Origin: Maribellus luteus
GTDB taxonomy: Bacteria > Bacteroidota > Bacteroidia > Bacteroidales > Prolixibacteraceae
Assembly (NCBI RefSeq): GCF_003576475.1
Contig: NZ_QWGR01000018.1
Coordinates: forward strand, 44,682 to 108,681
DNA: 64,000 nt
Direction of reading: 5' to 3'
Numbering within the stretch: the stretch's first letter is position 1; each line of letters starts with the position of its first letter. The notes under the pieces are model-generated. The model did no database searches. It was not told the origin of the DNA and saw only the letters and a program-made list of their open reading frames with translations. The translations under genes and the position numbers were made by a program. Shown here piece after piece: positions 34,500 through 42,533 of the stretch.

Positions 34500-36011
34500 T
34501 TGAGCCAGCCATGTAAAAATACCGTACTCATTCTTTTGCTTTCTGCGATTTTCGCCGGTTTTTCGTATTCCGCCCAGGCGCAGGACAGCCTTTTCCAGGT
34601 GAGTGTACAAAATCACCTTGCTGAACTGGACGCCTGGAGTAAGGCGATGATCGTTTCTGACAGTTCGTCTTTCAATTATACCGACTCAGGCAATGCGTTG
34701 TCCGCAGATTTTCAAAACCTGAAATGGACGGTTTTTCCGGATGAACTTCCTGGCTTTACTTCTTTCTACCACTTTTTTGATGGATTGCCGCTTTCCGGTA
34801 AACAAAACGTACTTCGAGCTTTTGCTTGTTACGAACCGTTGCTGGAGAAGCAAATTCAGGCAGCCGGATTGCCTGCTGAGTTGAACTACCTGCCCATGGC
34901 CTTGTCGATGATGAACACAGCTGCGGCTGGAAACGATAAAAAGGCCGGACTCTGGCAGTTGACCCATTTTCAGGGGGTGTTGAATGGCTTGGAAATTAAC
35001 CGTTTGGTAGACGAACGCCTGAAAGCAGAAGAGGCAACTCGTGCTGCCGTGGCCGAAATCAAAAACAGTACACAGGTTTTTGGAACGCCGGAGTGGGGAA
35101 TACTCGCGTTTTTAGCAGGAAATACTGCTCTCAGAAATGCCCTTACACGCTGCGGCGACAGTATTTCGGTAGAAAAAGTTCTGGCGCTTTTGCCTGCACC
35201 GGTTTCGCAAACACTTGCTGCCTGGCAGGCGCTGGCGGTTTTTCAAAACAGGTATAAATCGGGCATTACACCGGTTTTTCTGACAATCGATACGGTTTGG
35301 GTACGGCAAAAAATGCATTTGCAGCAGGTGTCGCAGGTGATGAATATTCCGTTACAAAGTCTTCAGAAGTTGAATCCGCAGTTTCGGTACTCGATTATCC
35401 CGGGCGATAAAAACGAAGCCTTGCTGCTTCCCGGAGGTATGAAAGAAAATTATATTCTTTGGCAGGATTCCGTTTTTAATGCTTACGACTCAACACTGTT
35501 TGAGGTGGTGGCACAAAAAGTGGAATATGCACCGGCGCCTACGCGGCAATACATTGGCGAAAAAGTAAAAGACCTGGAAATAGAAGGGAAAGTAAAAATC
35601 AAATACACCCTTCAGCGCGGCGATGTGTTGGGCTACATTGCCGAGGATTACAACGTGCAGGTGGAAGACCTGAAATACTGGAACAATATTTACAACGAAC
35701 GGAAAATTCAGGCGGGACAACAGCTGGCGATTTTTGTAGACGAGAACGAAGCGGATTATTACCGGAGCCTGCAAAAACAGCCTTCCGGAAAAGCAGGGCA
35801 GGGGGCAGCTACAGCCAGTCAGCAAAAGACCTGGGAGATACCTGCTTCGGCGCATAAGGTGGAGCATGTGGTAAAAAGCGGCGAGTCGCCTTATGTAATT
35901 GCCAAAAAATACGGTGGCGTAACACCCGAAGCCATTCTTTACTGGAACGGTATTGACGATGCGCGAAAAATCCAGATCGGACAAAAACTAACCATATACG
36001 TAAGCGAATGA
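34500..36011 (+). CDS. LysM protein with inactive transglycosylase-like domain
   Basis: 503 residues, starting at TTG 34500: an in-frame stop (34488-34490) rules out any earlier start, and the signal peptide (1-28, ending YSAQAQ) begins right there. Residues ~100-290 align with MltD-type GH23 (LWQLTHFQG, NRLVDERLKAEEATRAAV), but the catalytic Glu is replaced: LPMALSMMN with Leu135, against LAVAESGFN in the active enzyme encoded at 54661. The ASYNRG segment is also lost (AFLAGN). Two LysM domains follow at ~366-413 and ~453-501 and should bind peptidoglycan. Likely role: non-catalytic glycan-binding scaffold for the three genes downstream; the next gene overlaps by 4 bases. Confidence 0.85.
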   Translation: MSQPCKNTVLILLLSAIFAGFSYSAQAQDSLFQVSVQNHLAELDAWSKAMIVSDSSSFNYTDSGNALSADFQNLKWTVFPDELPGFTSFYHFFDGLPLSGKQNVLRAFACYEPLLEKQIQAAGLPAELNYLPMALSMMNTAAAGNDKKAGLWQLTHFQGVLNGLEINRLVDERLKAEEATRAAVAEIKNSTQVFGTPEWGILAFLAGNTALRNALTRCGDSISVEKVLALLPAPVSQTLAAWQALAVFQNRYKSGITPVFLTIDTVWVRQKMHLQQVSQVMNIPLQSLQKLNPQFRYSIIPGDKNEALLLPGGMKENYILWQDSVFNAYDSTLFEVVAQKVEYAPAPTRQYIGEKVKDLEIEGKVKIKYTLQRGDVLGYIAEDYNVQVEDLKYWNNIYNERKIQAGQQLAIFVDENEADYYRSLQKQPSGKAGQGAATASQQKTWEIPASAHKVEHVVKSGESPYVIAKKYGGVTPEAILYWNGIDDARKIQIGQKLTIYVSE

Positions 36012-37477
36012 AACCCATAAAGACACTTTTTTTTACACTTGGCGTGTTTGTGCTCCTGGCCGGAACCATGTGGATCACTCCGGAAGCGGGAGTGAAAGTG
36101 GGGAGTTTTACTTTCCACATGCCCACTTTTGAGGATATGTTACTAAGCAAACAGGAGGAGTACGCCGATATTTCGGACCTGGTAAGCCATCAGTTTGAAA
36201 TTGATTCGGTGGTGGAAATTGAAATGGACACCACCATGGCCGGAGAAACCACTACCGAAGTGGTGCATGGTGCCGATTACGATGAGTTGGTGAAGTCGAT
36301 CCGGAAACTGGAAATGAACCACGAGGGGCGAAAGAACCTGGAAAAATTCTTCGGGCATCTTCAAAACGATTCGCTGGTTCGGATCATGCATTACGGCGAC
36401 AGCCAGATTGAGGGAGACCGGATTACTTCGTTTGTACGAAATAAATTACAGGTTCGTTTTGGCGGAACAGGGGTTGGTTTGCGCCCGGCACTTCAGCCCT
36501 ACGACTATGTTTTCAGCGCCAAACAAGAGAATACCGGTAACTGGAAACGTTACCCGATCTATGGAAATGTAGACACGATGGTCACGCATAACAATTACGG
36601 CGTAATGGGGGCTTTTTCGCGCTATGCACCTTTGGTTCCCGATTCTGTGCCTTTCCGCGATTCGATCTGGTACGAAGCCGAAATGAATGTTTCGAAGTCG
36701 GATATTTCGTATGTGAAAACACGGGAATACGAACACATGCGTTTTTTCTACGGCAACGCCAAAAGCCCGGTGGCGCTTACAGTTATTGCCCGCGGTGACA
36801 CGGTTTTAACCAAAACCTTGCCTGCCAATCTGGGCTACGGCGTGGTGGAAAGCGAGCTTCCGGATTCCACCAGCAGTATAACCCTGCGTTTTGCCGGTTA
36901 CGACAGTCCTGATATTTACGGAATTGAACTGGCTTCGCGATCGGGTGTAATCATGGATAACATCGCGTTGCGTGGAAGCTCGGGTACCATTTTTACCCGC
37001 ACTAATTTTGAACACGACCTGAAAATGTACAGCGACCTCGATCCCCGCCTGTTTATCCTGCAGTTTGGCGGAAACGTAATGCCATACATCAAGGATGTGA
37101 AGGCGATCGATCGCTATGCACGCTGGTTTGGAAACCAGATCAAACGGATACAGGAACTGTGCCCCGAAGCAGCGATTATTGTGATCGGGCCCAGCGATAT
37201 GTCAACCAAAGAAAAAGACCGTTACGTTACTTACGAACATTTGCCCAAGGTGGTCGAGGCGCTCAAAAAGGTAACGCTTGCCAATGACGCCGCCTACTGG
37301 GATATGTACCGTGCAATGGGCGGCCACAACAGTATGCCGTCGTGGGTGAATGCCGTTCCCGAACTGGCCCGCCCCGATTATGTGCATTTCTCGCCCAAAG
37401 GAGCAAGGCTGGTAGCCAATATGTTTTACAATGCTTTGATTTTTGAATTCAATAATTACCTGGAGGAGGAGATTTGA
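36008..37477 (+). CDS. Periplasmic SGNH-hydrolase-like protein 1
   Basis: 489 residues; ATG overlaps the previous stop (ATGA). One N-terminal membrane anchor or signal (about 5-22). Block I IMHYGDSQIEGDRIT gives nucleophile Ser132, block III LQFGGNVM gives Gly/Asn354-356, and block V DYVHFSPKG gives Asp457 and His460, so the SGNH set looks complete. Between blocks I and III lies a ~200-residue beta-rich insert (~160-320), like the jelly-roll inserts of acetylesterases. Fused to an MBOAT operon, such proteins act as acyltransferases or esterases on polysaccharide, as PatB, AlgX or DltD do; which one applies here is inference. Confidence 0.85.
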   Translation: MKPIKTLFFTLGVFVLLAGTMWITPEAGVKVGSFTFHMPTFEDMLLSKQEEYADISDLVSHQFEIDSVVEIEMDTTMAGETTTEVVHGADYDELVKSIRKLEMNHEGRKNLEKFFGHLQNDSLVRIMHYGDSQIEGDRITSFVRNKLQVRFGGTGVGLRPALQPYDYVFSAKQENTGNWKRYPIYGNVDTMVTHNNYGVMGAFSRYAPLVPDSVPFRDSIWYEAEMNVSKSDISYVKTREYEHMRFFYGNAKSPVALTVIARGDTVLTKTLPANLGYGVVESELPDSTSSITLRFAGYDSPDIYGIELASRSGVIMDNIALRGSSGTIFTRTNFEHDLKMYSDLDPRLFILQFGGNVMPYIKDVKAIDRYARWFGNQIKRIQELCPEAAIIVIGPSDMSTKEKDRYVTYEHLPKVVEALKKVTLANDAAYWDMYRAMGGHNSMPSWVNAVPELARPDYVHFSPKGARLVANMFYNALIFEFNNYLEEEI

Positions 37478-38841
37478 TGAGAGGAGTTTGGAGTTCAGGG
37501 GTCAGAGTTCAGAGTTTAGGGTTCAGAGTTCAGAGTCTGAAGAAAAGTGTAAAAGCTGTTTGCTTTTTTATCGCGCTTTTCATTGTTTCTCAATGGGCGG
37601 CTGTTGCACAGGAGGAGGCTTATTTCTACCGCGTAAACCCGTACAATTTTATTCGGTACGATCTGAATGAAATGCATTTTCCGGGGAAACGTACTTCGAT
37701 CGATCGCTTCTATTCAAAGCTGGAAAAACAAATAACTACGGGTGAAGGTCGGATAAATATTGTTCATATCGGGGGCTCGCATATTCAGGCGGGTACTTTT
37801 TCGGGGCAGATGCGGAACCGTTTTCAAACCCTCAACGGAGAAATGAATGCCGGCTGGGGTTACATGTTTCCCTACCGGATTTCGCGCACCAATTCGCCTT
37901 TTGGCTATTACATCCGCCATACCGGTAGCTGGCAGAGTTTCCGAAATGTGGAAAGCCGAAAAAGCGGAACGCTCGGAGTGGGAGGGATGTCGGCAACAAC
38001 GAACTCCTCCAAAGCAGAGTTAACCATTTTACTTGAAAAAGAAAATACGCTGGATTATCGTTTCAATCAATTCAGGGTTTATTTCGAAAATAAGGGAAAG
38101 AATTACGAGTTGTCGGTTGATCCGGCGATACTGGATACTGTTTCTGTGGGCGACGGGTACCTGGATTTTTCGCTGAACACTTATGTTGACAGTTTAACGC
38201 TGAGTCTGACACGCAAAAGCGGCTCCACCGGAAGTTTTACCTTGTTTGGAATTACTACCGAATCGGCAGCCAACGGAATCATGTACCACAGCATTGGGGT
38301 GAACGGTGCGCACGTGCCAGCCTATTTGCGCTGCCAGCTTTTTGAAAAGCAACTGGCAGCGTTGAAGCCCGACCTGGTGATACTCGGAATTGGTATCAAC
38401 GATGCGTACGGAAGGCGGTTTTCGCAGGATCGTTTTGAAGATCATTACGATCAGCTGGTAGATGAAATTAAACGGGCGGCACCGGATGCTGCCATTGTTT
38501 TTACCACCAATAACGACAGCTATTTATACCGGCGTTATGTGAATAAAAACGGTGAAAAAGTGCGCGAAAGCATGTTCCGGATGGCCGCGAAATACAACGC
38601 AGGCGTATGGGATATGTTCTCGGTGATGGGGGGACTCAACTCGATCGTTCTGTGGCAGAAGAACCAGTTGGCACAAAGCGATAAAATTCATTTTACCCGA
38701 GAGGGCTATCTGCTGATAGGCGACTTGTTTTTCAATGCCATCATGCAGGATTTTGAACATTACCTTGGCGCGCGCAAAGAGGTTTATGTAGATCGTTTGG
38801 GAGCCGGCAAAACAGAAACAACTGATAATTTAAATCACTGA
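37477..38841 (+). CDS. Periplasmic SGNH-hydrolase-like protein 2, with heptamer repeats at its start
   Basis: 454 residues. ATG 37477 overlaps the previous stop (TGATG); a TTG 3 bases earlier is possible. Codons 3-21 consist of eight 7-base repeats (37484-37539). Then comes a normal signal peptide (KKSVKAVCFFIALFIV, cut near AAVAQ46). Block I is IVHIGGSHIQAG: the nucleophile Ser101 is kept but the usual Asp before it is Gly. Block III is ILGIGINDAYG (Asn308) and block V is SDKIHFTREG (Asp402, His405). The ~170-residue segment between blocks I and III is a beta-rich insert. Probably works with SGNH 1 and the MBOAT protein. Confidence 0.85.
   Translation: MRGVWSSGVRVQSLGFRVQSLKKSVKAVCFFIALFIVSQWAAVAQEEAYFYRVNPYNFIRYDLNEMHFPGKRTSIDRFYSKLEKQITTGEGRINIVHIGGSHIQAGTFSGQMRNRFQTLNGEMNAGWGYMFPYRISRTNSPFGYYIRHTGSWQSFRNVESRKSGTLGVGGMSATTNSSKAELTILLEKENTLDYRFNQFRVYFENKGKNYELSVDPAILDTVSVGDGYLDFSLNTYVDSLTLSLTRKSGSTGSFTLFGITTESAANGIMYHSIGVNGAHVPAYLRCQLFEKQLAALKPDLVILGIGINDAYGRRFSQDRFEDHYDQLVDEIKRAAPDAAIVFTTNNDSYLYRRYVNKNGEKVRESMFRMAAKYNAGVWDMFSVMGGLNSIVLWQKNQLAQSDKIHFTREGYLLIGDLFFNAIMQDFEHYLGARKEVYVDRLGAGKTETTDNLNH
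37484..37539. repeat. Eight-unit heptamer repeat inside a coding sequence
   Basis: Units: GAGTTTG, GAGTTCA, GGGGTCA, GAGTTCA, GAGTTTA, GGGTTCA, GAGTTCA, GAGTCTG, in exact 7-base register. It is the same GAGTTCA family as at 29244 and 31024. Because 7 is not a multiple of 3, loss or gain of one unit shifts the reading frame of the gene. Confidence 0.92.
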
Positions 38842-38843
38842 CT

Positions 38844-40532
38844 TTGGACTTACTTCAACAAATAGACATAGCGGAAGCCTTGCGGAGTATTTTTCTGTAC
38901 AACGAAACCGCACCGCTGATTTTTACCCGCTTCTTTTTCTGGGCGTTTTTTGCGGTGGTATTACTGGGCTACTCACTGGTTTACAGGAATAAAAACCGTA
39001 GCATAAGGGCGGGCTACCTGTTTTTTGTGAGTTTGTTCTTTTATTACAAATCCAGCGGTTTCTTCTTTTTTATACTGCTGTTTAGTACGCTGGTCGACTA
39101 TTTTATTGGCAAGAGCATTTGCCGCTCGCAAAACGAATTTGTTAGGAAATTGCTACTTGCGGCCAGTGTGGTGATCAACCTGAGTTTGCTGGCTTATTTT
39201 AAATACGCTTACTTTTTTGTCGACAGTCTAAATGTGATGCTGGGCACCAATTGGCAGGTGATCAACCATCTGGCGCTGTGGGCCAACGAAGCAACCGGAA
39301 CGCATTTCAACGTAAACCAGATTCTGTTGCCGGTGGGAATTTCGTTTTTCACCTTTCAAACCATCAGTTACTCGGTAGATGTGTACCGGAGGGAAACCGA
39401 GCCGGTGAAAAACCTGATCGATTTTGGTTTTTATGTCTCCTTTTTTCCGCAGCTGGTGGCAGGGCCCATTGTGCGTGCTTCCGGTTTTATCAAACAGATA
39501 TACGAAGATTTTCACCTGACAAGGGCCGAATTTGGCTGGGCCATTTTTATGATTTTGAAAGGACTGGTGAAGAAGATATTTATCGGTGATTTTATTGCCG
39601 TGAATTTTGTTGATCGCGTGTTTTCAGATCCCATTACCTATTCGGGATTTGAAAACCTGATGGCTTTGTTTGGCTATTCGCTCCAGGTGTATGTCGATTT
39701 TTCGGGTTATACTGATATTGCCATTGGGGTGGCTTTATTGATGGGCTATCGTTTGCCGCAAAACTTTAATTCGCCTTACAAAGCCAAGAACGTGGGGGAA
39801 TTCTGGCAGCGCTGGCACATGTCGCTTTCATCGTGGCTGAAAGATTACCTGTATATTCCGATTGGCGGAAACAGGGGCGGTTCAACGTTTAGCTATATAA
39901 GTTTGGGAGTGATTCTGGCTATCATCGTTTTGCTGGCGGGTAAACTGATCCTGGTTCCGATTTTGGCAGGCGTTGTGATTGTTTTGGCTCTTCTGGCAAA
40001 ATTTTCACCTCAAATAAGGCGAAGTATCGACACAAAAATCAACCTGATGCTGACCATGTTGCTGGGCGGATTGTGGCACGGCGCTTCGTGGCAGTTTATC
40101 ATCTGGGGTGGTTTGAACGGAATTGGACTGGTGGTGTACAAAGCCTGGCGGAAAATCAGTCCGTGGGAAAAATACAGCAACGCTTGGGTGAATATCTGGA
40201 AAATAACAGTGACTTTCTGTTTCATCACGTTCACCCGTGTGTTTTTTAGGTCTGAATCGATGGAAGTGGTAAACGGAATGTTGCACCAGATTGGTACCGC
40301 CATGGATCTGTCGCTGGTTCCCAAAGTGTTGGTAGCCTACAAATGGGTGTTCCTGGTAATGCTGTTTGGTTTTGTGATTCACTGGTTAAGTGATCGCTGG
40401 AAAGAACGGATTAAAGACTGGTTTGTGGCTTCGCCGCTTTGGGTGCAGGTGGTTTTGGCAGCTGTTACGGTGGTGGTGGTTTATCAGTCTATTTCTTCGG
40501 ATATGCAACCCTTTATTTATTTCCAGTTTTAG
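38844..40532 (+). CDS. MBOAT-family O-acyltransferase
   Basis: 562 residues, multi-pass inner-membrane protein. It begins with TTG 38844, 2 bases after the SGNH 2 stop; no ATG fits before the first helix. Family blocks: PVGISFFTFQTISYSVDVYR, FFPQLVAGPIVR, YVDFSGYTDIAIG, WQRWHMSLSSWLKDYLYIP with His325, and GGLWHGASWQ with the catalytic His412. A ~50-residue hydrophobic insert (about 348-398) separates GGNRGG from the WHG block; it is absent from DltB/AlgI/PatA as I know them. It should move acyl (probably acetyl) groups from the cytoplasm to periplasmic acceptors handled by the SGNH proteins. Confidence 0.92.
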   Translation: MDLLQQIDIAEALRSIFLYNETAPLIFTRFFFWAFFAVVLLGYSLVYRNKNRSIRAGYLFFVSLFFYYKSSGFFFFILLFSTLVDYFIGKSICRSQNEFVRKLLLAASVVINLSLLAYFKYAYFFVDSLNVMLGTNWQVINHLALWANEATGTHFNVNQILLPVGISFFTFQTISYSVDVYRRETEPVKNLIDFGFYVSFFPQLVAGPIVRASGFIKQIYEDFHLTRAEFGWAIFMILKGLVKKIFIGDFIAVNFVDRVFSDPITYSGFENLMALFGYSLQVYVDFSGYTDIAIGVALLMGYRLPQNFNSPYKAKNVGEFWQRWHMSLSSWLKDYLYIPIGGNRGGSTFSYISLGVILAIIVLLAGKLILVPILAGVVIVLALLAKFSPQIRRSIDTKINLMLTMLLGGLWHGASWQFIIWGGLNGIGLVVYKAWRKISPWEKYSNAWVNIWKITVTFCFITFTRVFFRSESMEVVNGMLHQIGTAMDLSLVPKVLVAYKWVFLVMLFGFVIHWLSDRWKERIKDWFVASPLWVQVVLAAVTVVVVYQSISSDMQPFIYFQF

Positions 40533-40536
40533 GAAA

Positions 40537-42375
40537 CTATTCAAACCGCATGGGGATCGGCTTGGAAGGATCAAACGAATTGAATCTTTGTTTGGATTGT
40601 TCGTCGAGAATGAAGCCCAAAAAGCCAACATCTTTCGGATGGAAAGGATAGAAAGCAAGTCGCAAGCGGAAGGTTTCAAAAACAAGGTTTTCGTTGTGCA
40701 ATCTTAGTCCGAGCCCAATTCCCGAATAGTAGTTTTCCCTGAAAATGAGGTTTTGGTTGGAGCCAATAATGCCCAGGTCGGCAAAGCCAAATAGTGCCAT
40801 GTTGAATTTATAAAACTGATGCGGCAAAAAAACGACATGCTCCAGCTTAAGTGTCAATCTTTGCTTGCCGGTGGCAGCTCTGCTATTAAAACCCCGGATG
40901 TGTTCGTCTCCCCGTAAAGTGAGATTTTCAATTTCAAACCGCTTGATTCCAAGGGTGTAATCAACGTTCAGGAAAGAGCGGACTCTTTTTTTTCCGGCGG
41001 TCGATAATTTCGAAATAAACTGAAGCCCGCCCCTGATCATGCATTCTTCCATCCGGTCGTCTTTCAGGTAACCGCCAAAGCCGGTTGAAAGGTACAGGTA
41101 GCCTTTCTGGCTTAGCAGCAGGTTTCCGTTGGAAGATGAAAACTGAAAATAATGCCGGTCTCCGAATTCGTTGGCTTCGTAGCCATACAGAATCTCGTTT
41201 TTGAATCCTTCCGGAATGTCCTCAGTAATTCCATAGCTATAGATTAACTGGTCCTGAATGTATCTTCTCTGAGAGAGGACAAGGCCTGCCATGTAAACGG
41301 TTCGGTTGGCAAAAAAGGGCTTTAAGTCGGGCTCCACCACTGGGTTTTCGAAAAAATGCAAGCCATGAATTCCTGTGGTTACTGTGAGTTGGGTAAGGTG
41401 GTCCTGGTTGTCTTTCAGGTTAAAGGCACGGCCAGCCCAAAAGCTGTGATAAGACTCGTTTAAAGGTTCTTCCATTATCAACTGGCCGTCTTCAATAATG
41501 CGGTCGGTCCTGAACAACCGGGTTGTATGAACGCCGTAGCCCCATTTTATCTCGTTGGTTAAGAGTGGTTTGTTAAGGTCAAACACAAAACCTTCTTGTC
41601 TGAAGGTATTTAAATACCCCAGTTGGAGATCGAGGAATTTACCTCCGATGTTATTGATCTTGTAAAAGGTTTCCAGCCCCAGGTAAGGTTCTTTGCTAAT
41701 ATGCCCGACAAATTTTACCGATACCTCGTGCCCAATACCAAAAATGTTCTTGTTGTAAATACGTATGTCGCCGGATTGTGAGCCGCTAACGCCGCCCGAA
41801 ACACCAAACGAAAACCTGTCTTTTGTAACCAGGGTGATGTTGACAAAGCCCGAATAGAGGCTGTCTTGCTCTACCAGGAACAGGGCATCTTTTATGTAAG
41901 GTAGCTGACGAATAAGCCTTTCGTTCTCGTACATTTCTTCTGCATCCAGTACGTCGCCAACCTTAATGATCAACTGTTTTTGTATGGTCTTAAGATTTGA
42001 TTTGGTATGGATGGCGTTAGCCGTTCTTTCGATCCAGCTGTCTGCTTTTCTTGTGGTGTCGGTACAGGTGGGACCAAAAACATCCAGTGGCACAATTGAA
42101 ATGCTGGCAATAATTTTTCCTTCATACGGATTGTAATAATCCAAAGCCAGCGCCTTTTTGTCAACATAAGGCCGGCGGGGTGTGATCAGGACATCGTACA
42201 GCCAGCTGGTAAATTTTCGTTGGTTGGCTCTGTACTCAAGGCTGTCGTAGAAAACTTGCTGTTTCAGGCTTTTTTGCAGAAGTACCGTATCGGGCATTAT
42301 TATCTGGGCACAGGCAGGCCTGATCCCCAAAATAAGGATCCCCAGTAACGGCAATATGTACAGTGCATTCTTCAT
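40537..42375 (-). CDS. Omp85/BamA-like outer-membrane protein
   Basis: 612 residues. Signal peptide ~1-23 (ends PACAQ). POTRA-like domain(s) at ~95-200 (NLKTIQKQLIIKVGDVLD, YENERLIRQLPYIKDALFLV), then a beta-barrel ending in phase with family (LRLAFYPFHP). The barrel contains ENLTLRGDEHIRGFNSRAA, akin to the conserved L6-type motif region of Omp85 proteins. It may insert, secrete or process outer-membrane proteins; it is too short for BamA itself (usually ~800). Convergent with the MBOAT gene (4 bases apart). Confidence 0.75.
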   Translation of the reverse strand: MKNALYILPLLGILILGIRPACAQIIMPDTVLLQKSLKQQVFYDSLEYRANQRKFTSWLYDVLITPRRPYVDKKALALDYYNPYEGKIIASISIVPLDVFGPTCTDTTRKADSWIERTANAIHTKSNLKTIQKQLIIKVGDVLDAEEMYENERLIRQLPYIKDALFLVEQDSLYSGFVNITLVTKDRFSFGVSGGVSGSQSGDIRIYNKNIFGIGHEVSVKFVGHISKEPYLGLETFYKINNIGGKFLDLQLGYLNTFRQEGFVFDLNKPLLTNEIKWGYGVHTTRLFRTDRIIEDGQLIMEEPLNESYHSFWAGRAFNLKDNQDHLTQLTVTTGIHGLHFFENPVVEPDLKPFFANRTVYMAGLVLSQRRYIQDQLIYSYGITEDIPEGFKNEILYGYEANEFGDRHYFQFSSSNGNLLLSQKGYLYLSTGFGGYLKDDRMEECMIRGGLQFISKLSTAGKKRVRSFLNVDYTLGIKRFEIENLTLRGDEHIRGFNSRAATGKQRLTLKLEHVVFLPHQFYKFNMALFGFADLGIIGSNQNLIFRENYYSGIGLGLRLHNENLVFETFRLRLAFYPFHPKDVGFLGFILDEQSKQRFNSFDPSKPIPMRFE

Positions 42376-42533
42376 AGCAAAAACCCGGTACGATCAGCAT
42401 TGGTAATCAGGTTTTATTAAAGCGAAAAATTAGGTAATTTATTTGTAAGGCCTAATATTCGCTGTTAAATTTCGTTAATGCAATTCCGAAAATCTTCCGT
42501 TACTGGGGAGCTTATATTCTTTGTTGTAGCTCT

